64,000 nt of DNA from Rhodanobacter sp. PCA2 (GCF_013620825.1 NZ_NJIC01000012.1:46605-110604), one strand, 5' to 3'; positions 1-10,774 are shown, counted from the stretch's first letter. Made by a program: numbers and translations. The notes: generated by a model not told the origin, from the letters alone.

Positions 1-3000
1 GCTCGATTCGGTGGCGCGGGCGCTGAAGGACGACCTGCTGCGCGTCAAGGAAGCGCTGGACCTGTTCCAGCGCCAGCCCGACGCCGACCCGGCCTCGCTG
101 GCGCCGCAGGGCGAACTGCTGGGCCGCGTGGGCGACACCCTCGGCATGCTGGCGCTGTCGGTGCCGCGCCGGGTGGTGGACGAGCAACGGCGCGTGCTGG
201 ACGAGATCGTCAACCGGATGCGCCACGCCGACGAGGACACCTTGCTCGACGTGGCCGGCGCGCTGCTGTACGTGGAAGCGTCGCTGGACGACCACATCGA
301 GAGCCTGGGCGCGGGCGAGGAACCGCGCGAGGCGGAAGGCGCCCCGGGCCTGCCGCGCAGCGAGGCGCAGGGCATCCTCAGCACGGTGATGCAGGAGGCG
401 ATCCGCAACACCGGCAAGGTGAAGGAAGCCATCGTCGGTTTCGTCGAGTCCGGCTGGGACCACGCCGGGCTGGCCGACGCGCCCGCCCAGATGGGCGAGG
501 TCGCCGGCGCCGCGCGCATGCTGTCCGCCGAACGCCCGGCCGAGCTGGCCGAAGGCATCGGCCGCTACATCCACAACGAGCTGCTGGTGGACCGCCGCGT
601 GCCCAGCAGCGCGCAGATGGATCACCTGGCCGACGCGCTGGCCGCGCTGGAGTACTACCTGGAAGCCGCGCGCGAACACCGCGGCGGCCTGGCGCACATC
701 ATCGACGTGGCCGAGCACAGCCTCGGCAAGCTGGGCTACTGGCCGCTGCCCGACCAGCGCCCGCTGCCGGCCGCGCCGGCCGACGCGACCGCGCCGGCGG
801 GGCACGCCGACGAGGCGCTGTCCGAACCGGTGAGCCTGTATTCCGGCAGCGACGTCAGCGAGCTGTTCGTCGCGCCCGAAGCGCCGCACGTGGCGCCCGC
901 GCACGACGTCGACGGCCTGCGCTACGCGCAGACCGAGCCCACCGCGCCGCCGGCCATGGCCGACGCGGGCGGCGACGACGGCGACTGGATCGAGGTCGAG
1001 GAAGAAGTCGAGGAACCGGTGTCGGCGCAGGGCGCGCACGGCGGTGCGTTCCTGTTCGACCACCAGGCCGAGGGCATCGACGACGACATCCGCGAGATCT
1101 TCCTGGAGGAAATGCAGGAGGAGATCGACCACCTGCGCGGCGCCGAAGGCGCGTGGCTGGCCGATCCCGCCCAGCTCGACGCGCTGACGCCGATTCGCCG
1201 CTCCTTCCACACCCTCAAGGGTTCCGGGCGCCTGGTCGGCATCGCCGCGCTGGGCGAGTTCGCGTGGAAGGTGGAGGACATGCTCAACCGCGTGCTCGAC
1301 CACACGATCGAGCCGCATGCGGGCGTGCAGGCGCTGGTGCACCACGCCATCGCCGCGCTGCCGCAACTGCTGGCCTCGCTCAAGGGCGAGGGCGCGCCGC
1401 ACGCGCCGGTCGAGGCGATCATGCAGACCGCCAGCCGGCTCGCCGCCGGCGATGCGGCCGCGCGGGTCGAGGACCACGCGCCGGTCGCCACCGAAACCGT
1501 GCGCCGCATCGTGCGTCGCCGCGTGCCGCGGCTGGATGCCGCGGCGGCGGCGATCCCGGCCGCCGGGATCACCGATGCGCACAGCGTTCCCGCCGCGGAA
1601 CCGGCCGAACCGCCGGCATCGCTGCCGCTGTCGCCGCTGCCGTCCGTCGACCCGGTGCTGCTGGAAATCCTGCGCAGCGAGGTCGCGCAATACCTGCAGG
1701 TCATCCGCACGGCGATCCAGCGCTGCAGCGGCGAACTGCCGGTGGGCGAAGACCTGCTGCGTGCCGTGCACACGCTGCACGGCGCGATCGCGATGGTGGA
1801 GATACCGCTGCTCACCGGACTGCTGTCGCCGCTGGAGAGCCTGCTCAAGCGCGTGCGCCACGCCGGCCAGCCGCTGCCGGTGGAGGGCGTGCGCCTGCTC
1901 GACCGCTCGGCCGACGTGGTCGACCACACCATGGCCCAGTTCGACGTGGCCGTGCCGCAGCTGCCGAACGTCGACCTGCTCACCACCCAGCTGATCGACC
2001 TGCGCGACCGCTATCCCGAGCCGCAGGTCGCCCACGTGGGCGCGGAGCTGCATGCGGAGGTTCCGCACGCGCCGGCCGAGCCCGCAGGGCAGGCCCCGGA
2101 TGCGCCGTCCGCCGTCGCCACCGACGACCAGGCGGCGACGTTGCCGGCCGAGCCGTCGATTCCGGCCAAGCCGCCGGAGGAAGGCTCGCACGACCACTAC
2201 GCCAGCGAGTTGATGGCCGCACTCGGTGCGTTCGAGCCGGATGCCGCGGCGAAGGAGCAGCGCGAGGCCGCCGAGCGTGCCGAAGCCGAGCGCGTCGAGG
2301 CCGAACGCGCCGAAGCCGAACGCGCCGAAGCCGAGCGTGTCGAAGCCGAGCGTGTCGAAGCCGAACGCATCGAAGCTGAGCGCGTCGAAGCCGAACGCGC
2401 CGAAGCCGAACGTGCCGAAGCCGAGCGTGTCGAAGCCGAACGTGCCGAGGCCGAGCGCAGCGCCCACGAGCAGGCCGAACAGCAAGCGGCCGAGCGTGCC
2501 GCCGTCGAGCAGGCCGAGAAGGAACGCCAGGAACTGGCACGTGCCGAACAGGCGCGGCTGGCGCAGGAACAGGCCGCCCGCGAGGCCGCCGAGGCGCAGA
2601 TCCGCGCGGCGGCGGAAAAGGCTGCCGCCGAACAGCGCGCCGCGGAAGCCACGGCGGCGGAACAGGCCAGGCAGGCCGCGGAACGCGAGGCGGAAGCCGC
2701 CCGGCAGGCGGCGTTCGAGGCCGCGCGCGCGGTGCCGGCGGCCGGGGCGGCGCCCACCGACACCGGCCTCGCGATCGATGCCGACCTGCTCGAAGTCTTC
2801 GTCGAGGAAGCCCGCGAGATCCTGGACCACGCCGACGGCGTGCTGGCGCAGTGGCATGCCGAGCCGGCCGCCAGCGGCCATCTGCCCGAGCTGCAGCGCG
2901 ACCTGCACACGCTGAAGGGCGGCGCGCGCATCGCCGGCCTGATGCCGATAGGCGATCTCTCCCACGCGATCGAGACGCTGCTGGAAAAGCCGGCGACCGA

Positions 3001-5134
3001 CGTCGCGCAAACGGTGCCGTTGATCGGCGTGCTGGAAACCAGCTTCGACCAGTTGCACGCGATGGTGCAGCAGGTCGCACAGGGGCAGGCGCCGGCGTAC
3101 CCGCAGTCCACCATCGACCACCTGCTCGCGCTGGCCGGCGAGCAGCACTTCGCCGACGAGGCGGAACTGGCCCCGCATGCGGCGCCGGCCGTGCAGCCGG
3201 CAGCCGCCGCGGCGCTGCCCGGACTGCTGCCCGCGCAGCACGATGCCGATGCGGCGGCGGCGCAGGAGCAGATCCGCGTCCGCTCCGAGCTGCTGGACAA
3301 CCTGGTGAACCATGCTGGCGAGGTGGCGATCTACCGCTCGCGCCTGGAGCAGCAGGTTTCCGCCTACCGCTTCAACCTGGTCGAACTGGACCAGACCGTG
3401 CAGCGCCTGCGCAGCCAGTTGCGCATGCTGGAAATCGAGACCGAGGCGCAGATCATCGCGCGCTTCCAGCGCGAGCATCGCGAGGCCGGCAGCACGACCG
3501 CGTTCGATCCGCTGGAACTCGACCGCTTCTCGCAGCTGCAGCAGTACTCGCGCGCGCTGGCCGAGTCCGTGTCCGACCTGGTGTCGATCCAGGGCACATT
3601 GGACGACCTGACCCGCCAGGCCGAGACCTTGCTGATCCAGCAGTCGCGCGTCAGCACCGAGCTGCAGGACGGCCTGCTGCGCACGCGCATGCTGCCGTTC
3701 GACACCATGGTGCCGAACCTGCGCCGCACCCTGCGCCAGGCCGCGCAGGAGCAGGGCAAGCAGGCCCAGCTCCACGTCGACGGTGCGCACGGCGAAATGG
3801 ACCGCAACCTGCTCGACCGCATCAAGGCGCCGTTCGAGCACATGCTGCGCAACGCCGTGGCGCACGGCATCGAATCGCCGGACGAGCGGCGCAAGGCCGG
3901 CAAGCCGGCCGAGGGCGCGGTACGCATCCGCGTGGCGCGCGAGGCCACCGAGGTGGTGGTGCGCGTCGCCGACGACGGGCGCGGCCTCGACCGCGAGGCG
4001 ATCCGCCAGCGCGGCGTCGAGCGCGGCCTGATCCGTGCCGATGCGAACCTGGGCGACGAACAGGTGCTCGCACTGATCACCCAGCCGGGCTTCTCCACGG
4101 CCAGCGAGGTCACCCAGCTGGCGGGCCGTGGCGTGGGCATGGACGTGGTGGCGAACGAGATCAAGCAGCTGGGCGGTTCGCTGGCGATCGAGTCGCAGCC
4201 CGGCCAGGGCACCACCTTCGTGCTGCGCCTGCCGTTCACCCTTGCGGTGACCCAGGCGATCCTGGTGCGCATCGGCGAGAACACCTTCGCGATCCCGATG
4301 ACTTCGGTGCAGGGCGTGGCGCGCATCAGTCCCGACGAACTCACGGCCAAGCTGGCCGAGCACGAGCCCGCGTTCGCCTACAGCGGCGAGCAGTACGGCA
4401 TCCACGACCTTGCCGAGCTGCTCGGCCTGCCGCCGGGCGCGGTGCCGGAAGGCGAACAGCCGCCGTTGCTGCTGACCCGCGCCGGCGACCTGCGCGCGGC
4501 GATCCGCATCGATGCGGTGCTCGGTTCGCGCGAGATCGTGGTGAAGTCGGTCGGCCCGCAGGTGAGTTCGGTGCCGGGCGTGCTCGGCGCCACCATCATG
4601 GGCGACGGTTCGGTGCTGATGATTCTCGACCTGGCGCCGCTGGTCCGCCACGGCGTGGTGCGTCGCGAGGCGCGGCTGGCCGAAGGCCTCGGCGCCGTCA
4701 GCCTGCCGGTGGTCGAGGAGCAGCGCACGAAGCCGCTGGTGATGGTGGTGGACGATTCCATCACCATGCGCAAGATCACCGGCCGCGTGCTGGAGCGCCA
4801 CGAGTACGAGGTGAGCACCGCGAAGGACGGCGTCGACGCGCTGGAAAAACTGCACGAACGCGTGCCCGACCTGATGCTGCTGGACATCGAGATGCCGCGC
4901 ATGGACGGCTACGAGCTGGCCACCCAGATGAAGGCCGACCCGCGTCTGTGCGAGGTGCCGATCATCATGATCACCTCGCGCACCGGCGAGAAGCATCGCC
5001 AGCGCGCGTTCGACATCGGCGTGGACCGCTACCTCGGCAAGCCCTACCAGGAGGCCGAGCTGCTGGGCCAGATCGGCGAAGTGCTGGAGCAGCGCGCCAT
5101 GGCCCAGCTGACCACGGAGCCGCACCATGGATGA
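1..5134 (+). CDS. pilL: Hybrid CheA-type histidine kinase PilL/ChpA (5' end outside window)
   Basis: Central kinase of a Pil-Chp chemosensory system controlling type IV pili; it takes input from a pilus-linked MCP and phosphorylates PilG/PilH-type regulators. The frame is open to the left edge (codons for L-D-S precede the first GTG at 11), so the gene probably starts upstream. Counting from that GTG, histidine phosphotransfer (Hpt) domains have their histidines near residues 400 (FHTLKGSGR), 586 (AVHTLHGA, a weaker match) and 965 (DLHTLKGG). The N-terminal 350 residues look like degenerate Hpt without a histidine. A charged EAERx repeat linker covers about 752-816. Then follow a CheA dimerisation/ATPase unit (N box [12 protein letters not shown] near 1276, G boxes DDGRGLD and GRGVGMDVV), a CheW-like domain (about 1407-1545) and a receiver domain (about 1575-1697; phospho-acceptor Asp near 1625 in [11 protein letters not shown]). 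The next gene overlaps by 8 nt. Confidence 0.95.
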   Translation, partial: LDSVARALKDDLLRVKEALDLFQRQPDADPASLAPQGELLGRVGDTLGMLALSVPRRVVDEQRRVLDEIVNRMRHADEDTLLDVAGALLYVEASLDDHIESLGAGEEPREAEGAPGLPRSEAQGILSTVMQEAIRNTGKVKEAIVGFVESGWDHAGLADAPAQMGEVAGAARMLSAERPAELAEGIGRYIHNELLVDRRVPSSAQMDHLADALAALEYYLEAAREHRGGLAHIIDVAEHSLGKLGYWPLPDQRPLPAAPADATAPAGHADEALSEPVSLYSGSDVSELFVAPEAPHVAPAHDVDGLRYAQTEPTAPPAMADAGGDDGDWIEVEEEVEEPVSAQGAHGGAFLFDHQAEGIDDDIREIFLEEMQEEIDHLRGAEGAWLADPAQLDALTPIRRSFHTLKGSGRLVGIAALGEFAWKVEDMLNRVLDHTIEPHAGVQALVHHAIAALPQLLASLKGEGAPHAPVEAIMQTASRLAAGDAAARVEDHAPVATETVRRIVRRRVPRLDAAAAAIPAAGITDAHSVPAAEPAEPPASLPLSPLPSVDPVLLEILRSEVAQYLQVIRTAIQRCSGELPVGEDLLRAVHTLHGAIAMVEIPLLTGLLSPLESLLKRVRHAGQPLPVEGVRLLDRSADVVDHTMAQFDVAVPQLPNVDLLTTQLIDLRDRYPEPQVAHVGAELHAEVPHAPAEPAGQAPDAPSAVATDDQAATLPAEPSIPAKPPEEGSHDHYASELMAALGAFEPDAAAKEQREAAERAEAERVEAERAEAERAEAERVEAERVEAERIEAERVEAERAEAERAEAERVEAERAEAERSAHEQAEQQAAERAAVEQAEKERQELARAEQARLAQEQAAREAAEAQIRAAAEKAAAEQRAAEATAAEQARQAAEREAEAARQAAFEAARAVPAAGAAPTDTGLAIDADLLEVFVEEAREILDHADGVLAQWHAEPAASGHLPELQRDLHTLKGGARIAGLMPIGDLSHAIETLLEKPATDVAQTVPLIGVLETSFDQLHAMVQQVAQGQAPAYPQSTIDHLLALAGEQHFADEAELAPHAAPAVQPAAAAALPGLLPAQHDADAAAAQEQIRVRSELLDNLVNHAGEVAIYRSRLEQQVSAYRFNLVELDQTVQRLRSQLRMLEIETEAQIIARFQREHREAGSTTAFDPLELDRFSQLQQYSRALAESVSDLVSIQGTLDDLTRQAETLLIQQSRVSTELQDGLLRTRMLPFDTMVPNLRRTLRQAAQEQGKQAQLHVDGAHGEMDRNLLDRIKAPFEHMLRNAVAHGIESPDERRKAGKPAEGAVRIRVAREATEVVVRVADDGRGLDREAIRQRGVERGLIRADANLGDEQVLALITQPGFSTASEVTQLAGRGVGMDVVANEIKQLGGSLAIESQPGQGTTFVLRLPFTLAVTQAILVRIGENTFAIPMTSVQGVARISPDELTAKLAEHEPAFAYSGEQYGIHDLAELLGLPPGAVPEGEQPPLLLTRAGDLRAAIRIDAVLGSREIVVKSVGPQVSSVPGVLGATIMGDGSVLMILDLAPLVRHGVVRREARLAEGLGAVSLPVVEEQRTKPLVMVVDDSITMRKITGRVLERHEYEVSTAKDGVDALEKLHERVPDLMLLDIEMPRMDGYELATQMKADPRLCEVPIIMITSRTGEKHRQRAFDIGVDRYLGKPYQEAELLGQIGEVLEQRAMAQLTTEPHHG
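2266..2460 (+). repeat. 15-bp tandem repeat encoding EAER-x units in pilL
   Basis: About 13 consecutive five-residue units (E-A-E-R followed by A, V or I) encoded by near-identical 15-bp units such as GCCGAAGCCGAGCGT. They form a long charged helical linker between the second and third Hpt domains and continue into a less regular A/E/Q-rich helix to about 2740. Both DNA and protein are repetitive, so the unit number is likely to vary between strains. Confidence 0.85.
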
Positions 5135-6665
5135 AGCACGGCCCTCGGTGGCGCTGCTGTTCGACGACGCCGAGCTGGGTGGCCATCTGCGCCAGGTGCT
5201 GCAGGAACACGGCGCGCGTATCGTGCACGAAGGCACGCTCGCGGGTTTCGGCGCTGCGTCGCTGCAGCAGCTGGACCCGGACGTGATGGTGGTGAACCTC
5301 GACGACGAGGACGAGGAAGCGTTCGACCGCCTCTACGCGATGATCGAGGGCGAGCGCCCGCGCCTGGTGTTCAACGACGCCCGCGCCAGCCGCGCGCTGA
5401 TCGGCTGGGACCGCGCCCGCTGGGCCCGCCATCTCGCCGTGAAAGTACTGGCCAGCGGCGACGTGGACCCGCCGCGCCCGGCGGATGCGGCTGCGCCCGT
5501 CGACGCCGAACCGGTGGCGCTGGAACTTTCCGAGGTCGCCGCGCCGCCCGCGGTCGAGGCGCAGCCGGTCGAGCCCGTCGCGGCCGGCCTGGCAGCCCTG
5601 GACGAAGCGGAACCGGTCGGCTTCGATGCCGGCGAGGGCGAACACGTGGCGCAGAGTCGCGCGGCGTCCGACGATCTGGAGATGGAGCTGGCCGCGCTGC
5701 TCGCGGCCGACGAGCCGCTGCCGGAGGAACCCGTGGCGCCGGTGGCGCCGCGGCAGGAGCTGCCGCTGCACGACGGCGACTTCAGCCTGGCGGCGTTCGC
5801 GGACGAACTGCCCCCGGCGCCGCCGGTGGCGGCGCCCGAGCCGGCGACCGCGCCGAAGGGGCCGGCGGCCCACGAAAGCTGGGCCCTGGTCGACGACGAC
5901 GTGCCCGCCCAGGCGGACACGGCGCCGGCGCACACCGCGGATTTCGGCGTCGAGAAACTCAGCGCCGCCGATTTCCTCGCGCCGGACGTGGCGGCGGCGG
6001 AACCCGGTTTCGAGCCGACCATGAGCCTGGAGCTGGTGTCCATGGAGGAGGCCGTGGCGCCGCAGGCCTGGGAGCCGACCGAGATGCTGCTGGACGATCT
6101 CGGCAGCGTGCCCAGCCGCGTGGTGCTGCTGGGCGCCGCCGTCGACGGCCTGGCGTCGGTCTGCACGTTCCTGGGCGCGCTGCCCGCGGCGGCGCGGCAC
6201 ACCATCCTGCTGGCCCAGCACTTCGGCAGCCAGCCGGCCGACGCCGTGCTGCAACGCCTGTCCGCGCATTCCGGCCTGCCGGTGCGGCTGGCGGCGCATG
6301 GCAGCCGTGCCCGCAGCGGCGAGGTGCTGCTGGTGCCGGCCGAGAGCCAGGTGCAGCTGCGCCGCGACGGCAGCGTCGAGCTGCGCAGCACCGATGCCGC
6401 GCAGGAGTCGTCGATCGACGCCAGCTTCACCATGGCGGCAAACGTGTTCGGCCGCGACGCGCTTGGCATCGTGTTCGCCGGCCGTTCCACCGATGCGGTG
6501 GCCGGCGCGCAGGCGATCCACGACCGCGGCGGCCAGGTCTGGGTGGAGACGACCGATGGCGAGCATTTCGCCGACATGGTCAGCGGCATCTTCGCCGAGC
6601 GGCTGGTGAGTTATTCCGGAACGCTGCACGAACTGGCGGCGCACCTGATCGAGGTCCATCCATGA
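5127..6665 (+). CDS. CheB-like protein of the Pil-Chp system (probable non-catalytic methylesterase)
   Basis: 512 residues. Residues 1-110 resemble a receiver domain without a recognisable acidic pocket, 110-320 are a low-complexity A/P/E-rich linker, and about 325-512 follow the CheB methylesterase fold. CheB removes methyl groups from chemoreceptors with a Ser-His-Asp triad. Here the serine motif (usually GAS-x-GG) reads GAAVDG near residue 333, so the serine is replaced. The histidine motif is kept as AQHFG (about 363) and the aspartate sits in GRSTDAVAG (about 451) instead of the usual GMGxDG. Position between pilL and a cheW-like gene matches chpB of Pseudomonas. It overlaps pilL by 8 nt and the next gene by 4 nt (ATGA). 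It may be a scaffold or regulator with no esterase activity. Confidence 0.85.
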   Translation: MDEARPSVALLFDDAELGGHLRQVLQEHGARIVHEGTLAGFGAASLQQLDPDVMVVNLDDEDEEAFDRLYAMIEGERPRLVFNDARASRALIGWDRARWARHLAVKVLASGDVDPPRPADAAAPVDAEPVALELSEVAAPPAVEAQPVEPVAAGLAALDEAEPVGFDAGEGEHVAQSRAASDDLEMELAALLAADEPLPEEPVAPVAPRQELPLHDGDFSLAAFADELPPAPPVAAPEPATAPKGPAAHESWALVDDDVPAQADTAPAHTADFGVEKLSAADFLAPDVAAAEPGFEPTMSLELVSMEEAVAPQAWEPTEMLLDDLGSVPSRVVLLGAAVDGLASVCTFLGALPAAARHTILLAQHFGSQPADAVLQRLSAHSGLPVRLAAHGSRARSGEVLLVPAESQVQLRRDGSVELRSTDAAQESSIDASFTMAANVFGRDALGIVFAGRSTDAVAGAQAIHDRGGQVWVETTDGEHFADMVSGIFAERLVSYSGTLHELAAHLIEVHP

Positions 6666-7159
6666 GCGACGTGTTGCCCCGCGAAATCCGCTGCGTGCTG
6701 GTGCCGGCCGGCAGCCTGCGCCTGCTGCTGCCCAATGCCACCGTGGCCGAAGTGATCACCCAGCCCGCGCACGAGGGCGTGGACGGCGCGCCTGAGTGGC
6801 TGGTCGGCCGCATCACCTGGCGCGGCTGGCGCGTGCCGCTGGTGTCGTTCTCGCGCCTGGCCGGCGCCGGCGAAGGCGATGCCGAACTGACCGTGCGCGT
6901 GGCCGTGCTGAAGGCGCTGGGAGGCCATCCGAAGCTGCCCTTCATCGCCGTGCTCACGCAGGGCTTCCCGCGCCTGACCACGCTGAACGCCGAGCTGATC
7001 ATCCCCACCCACGACGGCAGCGACCTGCCGCCCGGCGTGCGCGCCCAAGTGCTGGTGCGCGACGACGTGGCGGTGATCCCGGACCTGGAAGGCATCGAGG
7101 ACGAACTCGTGCGCCTGCTGGGTCTGGACGAGGAAGCGGAGTCGAACGGTACGGCCTGA
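6662..7159 (+). CDS. CheW-like adaptor (ChpC-type)
   Basis: 165-residue single-domain protein with the CheW/ChpC pattern: an N-terminal strand pair (RCVLVPAGSLRLLLPNATVAEV), a WLVGRITWRGWRVPLVSFSRL core and a C-terminal half with LTTLNAEL. ChpC proteins couple additional receptors to the ChpA/PilL kinase. It starts inside the CheB-like gene (ATGA overlap at 6662) and its TGA shares one base with the next ATG, so it is translated as part of the chemosensory operon. The family assignment comes from order and length as well as pattern. Confidence 0.82.
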   Translation: MSDVLPREIRCVLVPAGSLRLLLPNATVAEVITQPAHEGVDGAPEWLVGRITWRGWRVPLVSFSRLAGAGEGDAELTVRVAVLKALGGHPKLPFIAVLTQGFPRLTTLNAELIIPTHDGSDLPPGVRAQVLVRDDVAVIPDLEGIEDELVRLLGLDEEAESNGTA

Positions 7160-7323
7160 TGGGTCGCCATCTGGCCACGCTGTGCAGCCGGTTGTTCATG
7201 CTGGGCGGTGCGCTGTTCGTCGCTGCCGCGCTGCTGGGTGGCCGCCCTGCTTTTTACGTGGCGTCCGTGGTGTCCATCGCCGTCGCCGCCGTGCTCTGGT
7301 CACGGATACGAAAGCGGCGCTGA
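7159..7323 (+). CDS. Small membrane protein (54 aa) at the end of the Chp operon
   Basis: 54 residues starting MGRHLATLCSRL. Two hydrophobic stretches (about 11-27 and 29-47) separated by GGRPAFY suggest a two-helix hairpin with a basic C-terminus (RIRKRR) inside the cell. The ATG at 7159 shares its A with the TGA of the CheW-like gene. The gene ends 11 nt before the stop of rsmE on the opposite strand. No family recognised; the coupled start and typical codon use support it being real. Confidence 0.6.
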   Translation: MGRHLATLCSRLFMLGGALFVAAALLGGRPAFYVASVVSIAVAAVLWSRIRKRR

Positions 7324-7334
7324 TCTTTCGCCGC

Positions 7335-8069
7335 TCAGAAATCCCCGTGCAGCGCCTGCAGCGCGGCCAGCGCCGCCAGCCCGGCCGTTTCCGTGCGCAG
7401 GATGCGCGGCCCCAGCCGTAACCCGTGGAAACCGGCCTCGTGCAGCGCGGCGACGTCGCGTTCGCCTAGGCCGCCTTCCGGGCCCACCACCAGCAGGGCG
7501 CCCGCATCGCCGGGACGCAGTTCGCGCGCCGACGAATCCGCCTCGGGCAGCAGGGCCAGCCGCAAGGCGCCGTCGTCCGCCAGTGCAGCCAGCCATGCCG
7601 GCAGCGGCAACGCAGGAAGGATCTCGGGCAGGCAGGCGCGGCCGGATTGCTCGCAGGCGCTGGCCGCCACCGCGCGCCAGTGCGCCAGGCGCTTCTCGGC
7701 GCGGGCGGCGTCCAGCCGCACTTCCGAGCGCTCGGTGAGCAGCGGCACGATGCGCGCCACGCCCAGTTCGGTGGCCTTCTGCACGATCAGGTCCATCTTC
7801 TCGCCGCGCGCCACGCCCTGCGCCAGGGTCAGCCGCAGCGGGGACTCGCGCTGCACCGGCTGGCGCTCCAGCACCTGCACCAGCACCTCGCGCTTGCCCA
7901 CGCTGCGTATCGTGGCGGCGTAGTCGGCGCCGTCGCCGTTGAACAGGACCAGCGGATCGCCCGTCACGAGACGCAGCACGCGCGCCACGTGTTCGCCGGC
8001 CTGTGCGGGCAGGGCCAGTTCGGCGCCGCTGGCGAGCGGCTGGTCGACATGGATGCGGATGGTGCGCAT
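7335..8069 (-). CDS. rsmE: 16S rRNA (uracil(1498)-N3)-methyltransferase RsmE
   Basis: 244 residues. RsmE methylates N3 of U1498 in helix 44 of 16S rRNA using S-adenosylmethionine. An N-terminal PUA-like part (HVARVLRLVTGDPLVLFNGDG) precedes a SPOUT-fold methyltransferase; the knot motifs are LLVVGPEGGLGERDV and LGPRILRTETA, the usual SAM-binding pair. The start at 8069 (MRTIRIHV) gives the normal family length; the open frame continues upstream without family-like sequence. A -10-like TATGCT lies about 24 nt upstream. It converges with the Chp operon. Confidence 0.95.
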   Translation of the reverse strand: MRTIRIHVDQPLASGAELALPAQAGEHVARVLRLVTGDPLVLFNGDGADYAATIRSVGKREVLVQVLERQPVQRESPLRLTLAQGVARGEKMDLIVQKATELGVARIVPLLTERSEVRLDAARAEKRLAHWRAVAASACEQSGRACLPEILPALPLPAWLAALADDGALRLALLPEADSSARELRPGDAGALLVVGPEGGLGERDVAALHEAGFHGLRLGPRILRTETAGLAALAALQALHGDF

Positions 8070-8208
8070 GCGGGGCTTCGCGGCAAAGCGCCAGCATAAT
8101 CGAGCCGTTTCGCAAGCTGAATGGTGGCGCGATGAAAAGCCGGCCTTCCTTGCCTGCGGCAAGCGGCGGGCGCAGCATGATCAGGCCACAAGGCAGGAGG
8201 TAACCGCC

Positions 8209-8523
8209 ATGCTCAAGATCGCCATCCTTTCGCTGACAGCGGCATGTGGCCTCGGTATCGGCACGTTGGCGAGTGCGCAGACGGCGCAAGCCGCGTCGCA
8301 GGCCGACGCCAGCGCTTCGACCCAGCCGGACACCCGGCAGCACCAGGTGATCAAGCCGGGCGACCGCAACTGCATCCGCGAGACCGGCAGCCTGATCCGG
8401 GCGAAGAAGGGACAGTGCCTGCAGGGCGCCGTCGGCCGCAGTTACGACGCGCAGGACATACGCAACACCGGCCAGCAGAACGTGGCCGACGCCTTGCGCA
8501 TGCTGGACCCGTCGGTCCACTGA
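8209..8523 (+). CDS. Small secreted protein of unknown function
   Basis: 104 residues. A signal peptide (MLKIAILSLTAACGLGIGTLASAQ, cleavage near ASA-Q) is followed by an A/Q/S-rich linker and a compact domain with two cysteines (RNCIRETGS and KKGQCLQGA) and the ending NVADALRMLDPSVH. The start at 8209 is set by a consensus AGGAGGT seven bases upstream. The two cysteines could form a disulfide in the periplasm. It resembles short conserved Xanthomonadales exported proteins, but I can assign no function. Confidence 0.75.
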   Translation: MLKIAILSLTAACGLGIGTLASAQTAQAASQADASASTQPDTRQHQVIKPGDRNCIRETGSLIRAKKGQCLQGAVGRSYDAQDIRNTGQQNVADALRMLDPSVH

Positions 8524-8550
8524 ACATCGCCTTCAAGACGCCGCGGCGGG

Positions 8551-9915
8551 TCAATCCGCCACGGCGCGCTCGATGCCTGCCGTCGCCACCTCGACCAGCA
8601 GGTCGAGTTCGGACGCGCTCGCCACGTAGGGCGGCATGAAGTAGACCACGTTGCCCAGCGGGCGCAGCAGCGCGCCGTGCTGCAGGCCGTGGAGATACAC
8701 GCGCAGGCCGCGGCGATCCTCGGCGGCGAAGGGGCGTCGCGTGGCCTTGTCGGCGACCAGTTCCACCGCGGCGATCATGCCGGTCTGGCGCACCTCGGCC
8801 ACGTGCGGGTGCTCGCGCAGCGGCTCAAGTCGTCGTGCGAGGTGGGCAGCCAGCGCGCGGTTGCGTTCCAGCACCGGCTCGTCGCGGAAGATCGCCAGCG
8901 TGGCCAGCGCGGCGCTGCAGGCCAGCGGATTGCCGGTGTAGCTGTGCGAATGCAGGAAAGCCTTGCCCGCGGCGTATTCGGCGTAGAACGCCTCGTACAC
9001 GTGCTGCGTGGTGAGCACCGCCGACAGCGGCAGCGTGCCGCCGGTGAGGCCCTTGGAGAGGCACATGAAATCCGGCGAGACACCGGCCTGCTCGCACGCG
9101 AACATCGTCCCGGTGCGGCCGAAACCCACGGCGATCTCGTCGGCGATGAAGTGCACGGCGTATTCGTCGCAGAGGCGGCGCAGGCCCGCGAGATAGTCGG
9201 GGTGGTACATGCGCATGCCGCCCGCGCATTGCACCAGGGGCTCCACGATCACGGCGCAGGTTTCGTGCGCGTGGCGTTCCAGCAGTGCGCGCAGTTCTTC
9301 CAGCCGGCGCGTTGCCACCTGTGCAGGCGTTTCGCCGGGCTCGCCCTCCCAGGCATCGGGCGAGGGCGCCAGGAACGGCGTGAGCAGCAGCGGCGCGTAG
9401 GTCTTGCGGTACAGCGCCACGTCGCTCACCGACAGCGCGCCCAGCGTCTCGCCGTGGTAGCTGCCGGTGAGCGCGATGAAGCGGGTCTTCCCGCCGTGGC
9501 CCTGGTTCAGCCAGTAGTGGAAGCTCATCTTCAGCGCGACCTCGATCGCCGCCGAACCGTTGTCGGCGAAGAACACCTTGTCCAGCCCCGGCGGCGTGAT
9601 GCGCACCAGCTCCTCGGCCAGCTCGATCGCGGGCGGATGGGTGAAGCCGGCGAAGATCACGTGTTCCAGCGTCTGCGCCTGCGCCGCGAGCGCCGCGGCG
9701 ATGCGCGGGTTGGCGTGGCCGAACAGGTTGGTCCACCACGAACTGATGCCGTCGAGGTAGCGGCGGCCTTCGGCGTCGATCAGCCAGGCTCCCTCGCCGC
9801 GCACGATCGGCAGCAGGGGAATGGTCTCGTGGTCGTGCATCTGGGTGCAGGGATGCCAGATGTGCTTCAGGTCGCGCGCGGCGAGCGCGGCGTTGCGGTC
9901 AGTGGGGTTCGTCAT
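8551..9915 (-). CDS. bioA: Adenosylmethionine-8-amino-7-oxononanoate aminotransferase BioA
   Basis: 454 residues. BioA makes 7,8-diaminopelargonic acid from 7-keto-8-aminopelargonate using SAM as amino donor, a late step in biotin synthesis. It is a class-III PLP aminotransferase: HIWHPCTQM near the N-terminus, the SYHGETLGALSV motif, FIADEIAVGFGRTGTMFACE, and the lysine that binds PLP in CLSKGLTGGTLPLSAVLTT. The start MTNPTDRNAALAARDLK matches the family. It is divergent from the gspN-like gene; no other biotin gene is in the window. Confidence 0.96.
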   Translation of the reverse strand: MTNPTDRNAALAARDLKHIWHPCTQMHDHETIPLLPIVRGEGAWLIDAEGRRYLDGISSWWTNLFGHANPRIAAALAAQAQTLEHVIFAGFTHPPAIELAEELVRITPPGLDKVFFADNGSAAIEVALKMSFHYWLNQGHGGKTRFIALTGSYHGETLGALSVSDVALYRKTYAPLLLTPFLAPSPDAWEGEPGETPAQVATRRLEELRALLERHAHETCAVIVEPLVQCAGGMRMYHPDYLAGLRRLCDEYAVHFIADEIAVGFGRTGTMFACEQAGVSPDFMCLSKGLTGGTLPLSAVLTTQHVYEAFYAEYAAGKAFLHSHSYTGNPLACSAALATLAIFRDEPVLERNRALAAHLARRLEPLREHPHVAEVRQTGMIAAVELVADKATRRPFAAEDRRGLRVYLHGLQHGALLRPLGNVVYFMPPYVASASELDLLVEVATAGIERAVAD

Positions 9916-9982
9916 CCGGTTATGATCGACGTGCGCCGGCGTGCGCTCAAGAGCGCATGCGGAACTCCCCCGGAAAGCCCGC

Positions 9983-10774
9983 TTGAAAGTCCCGAGAAAA
10001 ATCCTGCCTGCCGTGGCCGTGTTGCTGCTGCTCGCCGCGGCCCTGCTGTGGTGGTTGCCCGCGCGCTGGGCCTTGCCGCTGCTACAGCCTTCGCTGCACG
10101 GCTTGCGCCTGCAGCAGGTGGGCGGCACGCTGTGGGACGGTCGCGCGGAACAGGTGCAGACACCGGCCGGCCGCGCGCTGGGCCGGCTGCAATGGCAGTT
10201 GTCGCGCCGCGCCCTGTTCGGGCAGGTCGACCTGCAGGTCGATTTCGACGGACCGTCGTTCGGCTTGCGCGGGCACATGCGGAAGTTGCCCGCGAACCAG
10301 GTGGAATGGAACGACCTGCAGGCGCATGCGGACCTGACGGCGCTGGCCGATCCGCGCATCCGCCTGCCGTGGGGCCAGCCGCGCGGCGAGCTGGCGCTGG
10401 ATGCGCGGCACGCCGTGCTGCAGGCCGGCTGGCCGCTGGCGCTGCAGGCCGACTGGCAATGGCGGCAGGCCGCGATGCATATGAAAAGCGGTGATGCAGC
10501 CCTCGGCAATCTGCATGGCACGCTTGCCGCACAAGGCGGGGTGATCCATGCACAATGGCAGGACGACGGCCAGGGCCCGCTGCGCACCACGGGCGACCTG
10601 CAGCTGAGTCCGCTGGGCTGGCGCCTCGGTGCCGAACTGCAGGCGCGACAGGACGATCCCGCGCTGTCGCGCTGGCTGGCCATGCTGGGCAAGCCCGATG
10701 CCGGCGGCACGGTGCACGTTGAACGCAAGGGCGGACTGGCCGCCAGCTCCATCATGGGAAAGAACGCACGATGA
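9983..10774 (+). CDS. gspN: Type II secretion system protein N-like (GspN)
   Basis: 263 residues from the TTG at 9983, which has GGAAAG five bases upstream and places an N-terminal membrane anchor (LPAVAVLLLLAAALLWWL) at once after basic residues. A GTG at 9941 is possible but adds an unconvincing 14-residue extension. The periplasmic part has the GspN pattern: GLRLQQVGGTLWDGRAEQV, LGRLQWQLSRRALF and a C-terminal GWRLGAELQAR. GspN is an inner-membrane accessory of type II secretion. No other gsp gene is present, so it is an orphan here; it overlaps the next gene by ATGA. Confidence 0.75.
   Translation: MKVPRKILPAVAVLLLLAAALLWWLPARWALPLLQPSLHGLRLQQVGGTLWDGRAEQVQTPAGRALGRLQWQLSRRALFGQVDLQVDFDGPSFGLRGHMRKLPANQVEWNDLQAHADLTALADPRIRLPWGQPRGELALDARHAVLQAGWPLALQADWQWRQAAMHMKSGDAALGNLHGTLAAQGGVIHAQWQDDGQGPLRTTGDLQLSPLGWRLGAELQARQDDPALSRWLAMLGKPDAGGTVHVERKGGLAASSIMGKNAR

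Noticed and set aside
2266..2460. Possible CRISPR or satellite array
   Set aside because: Units are 15 bp without spacers and stay in frame within pilL; it is a coding tandem repeat.
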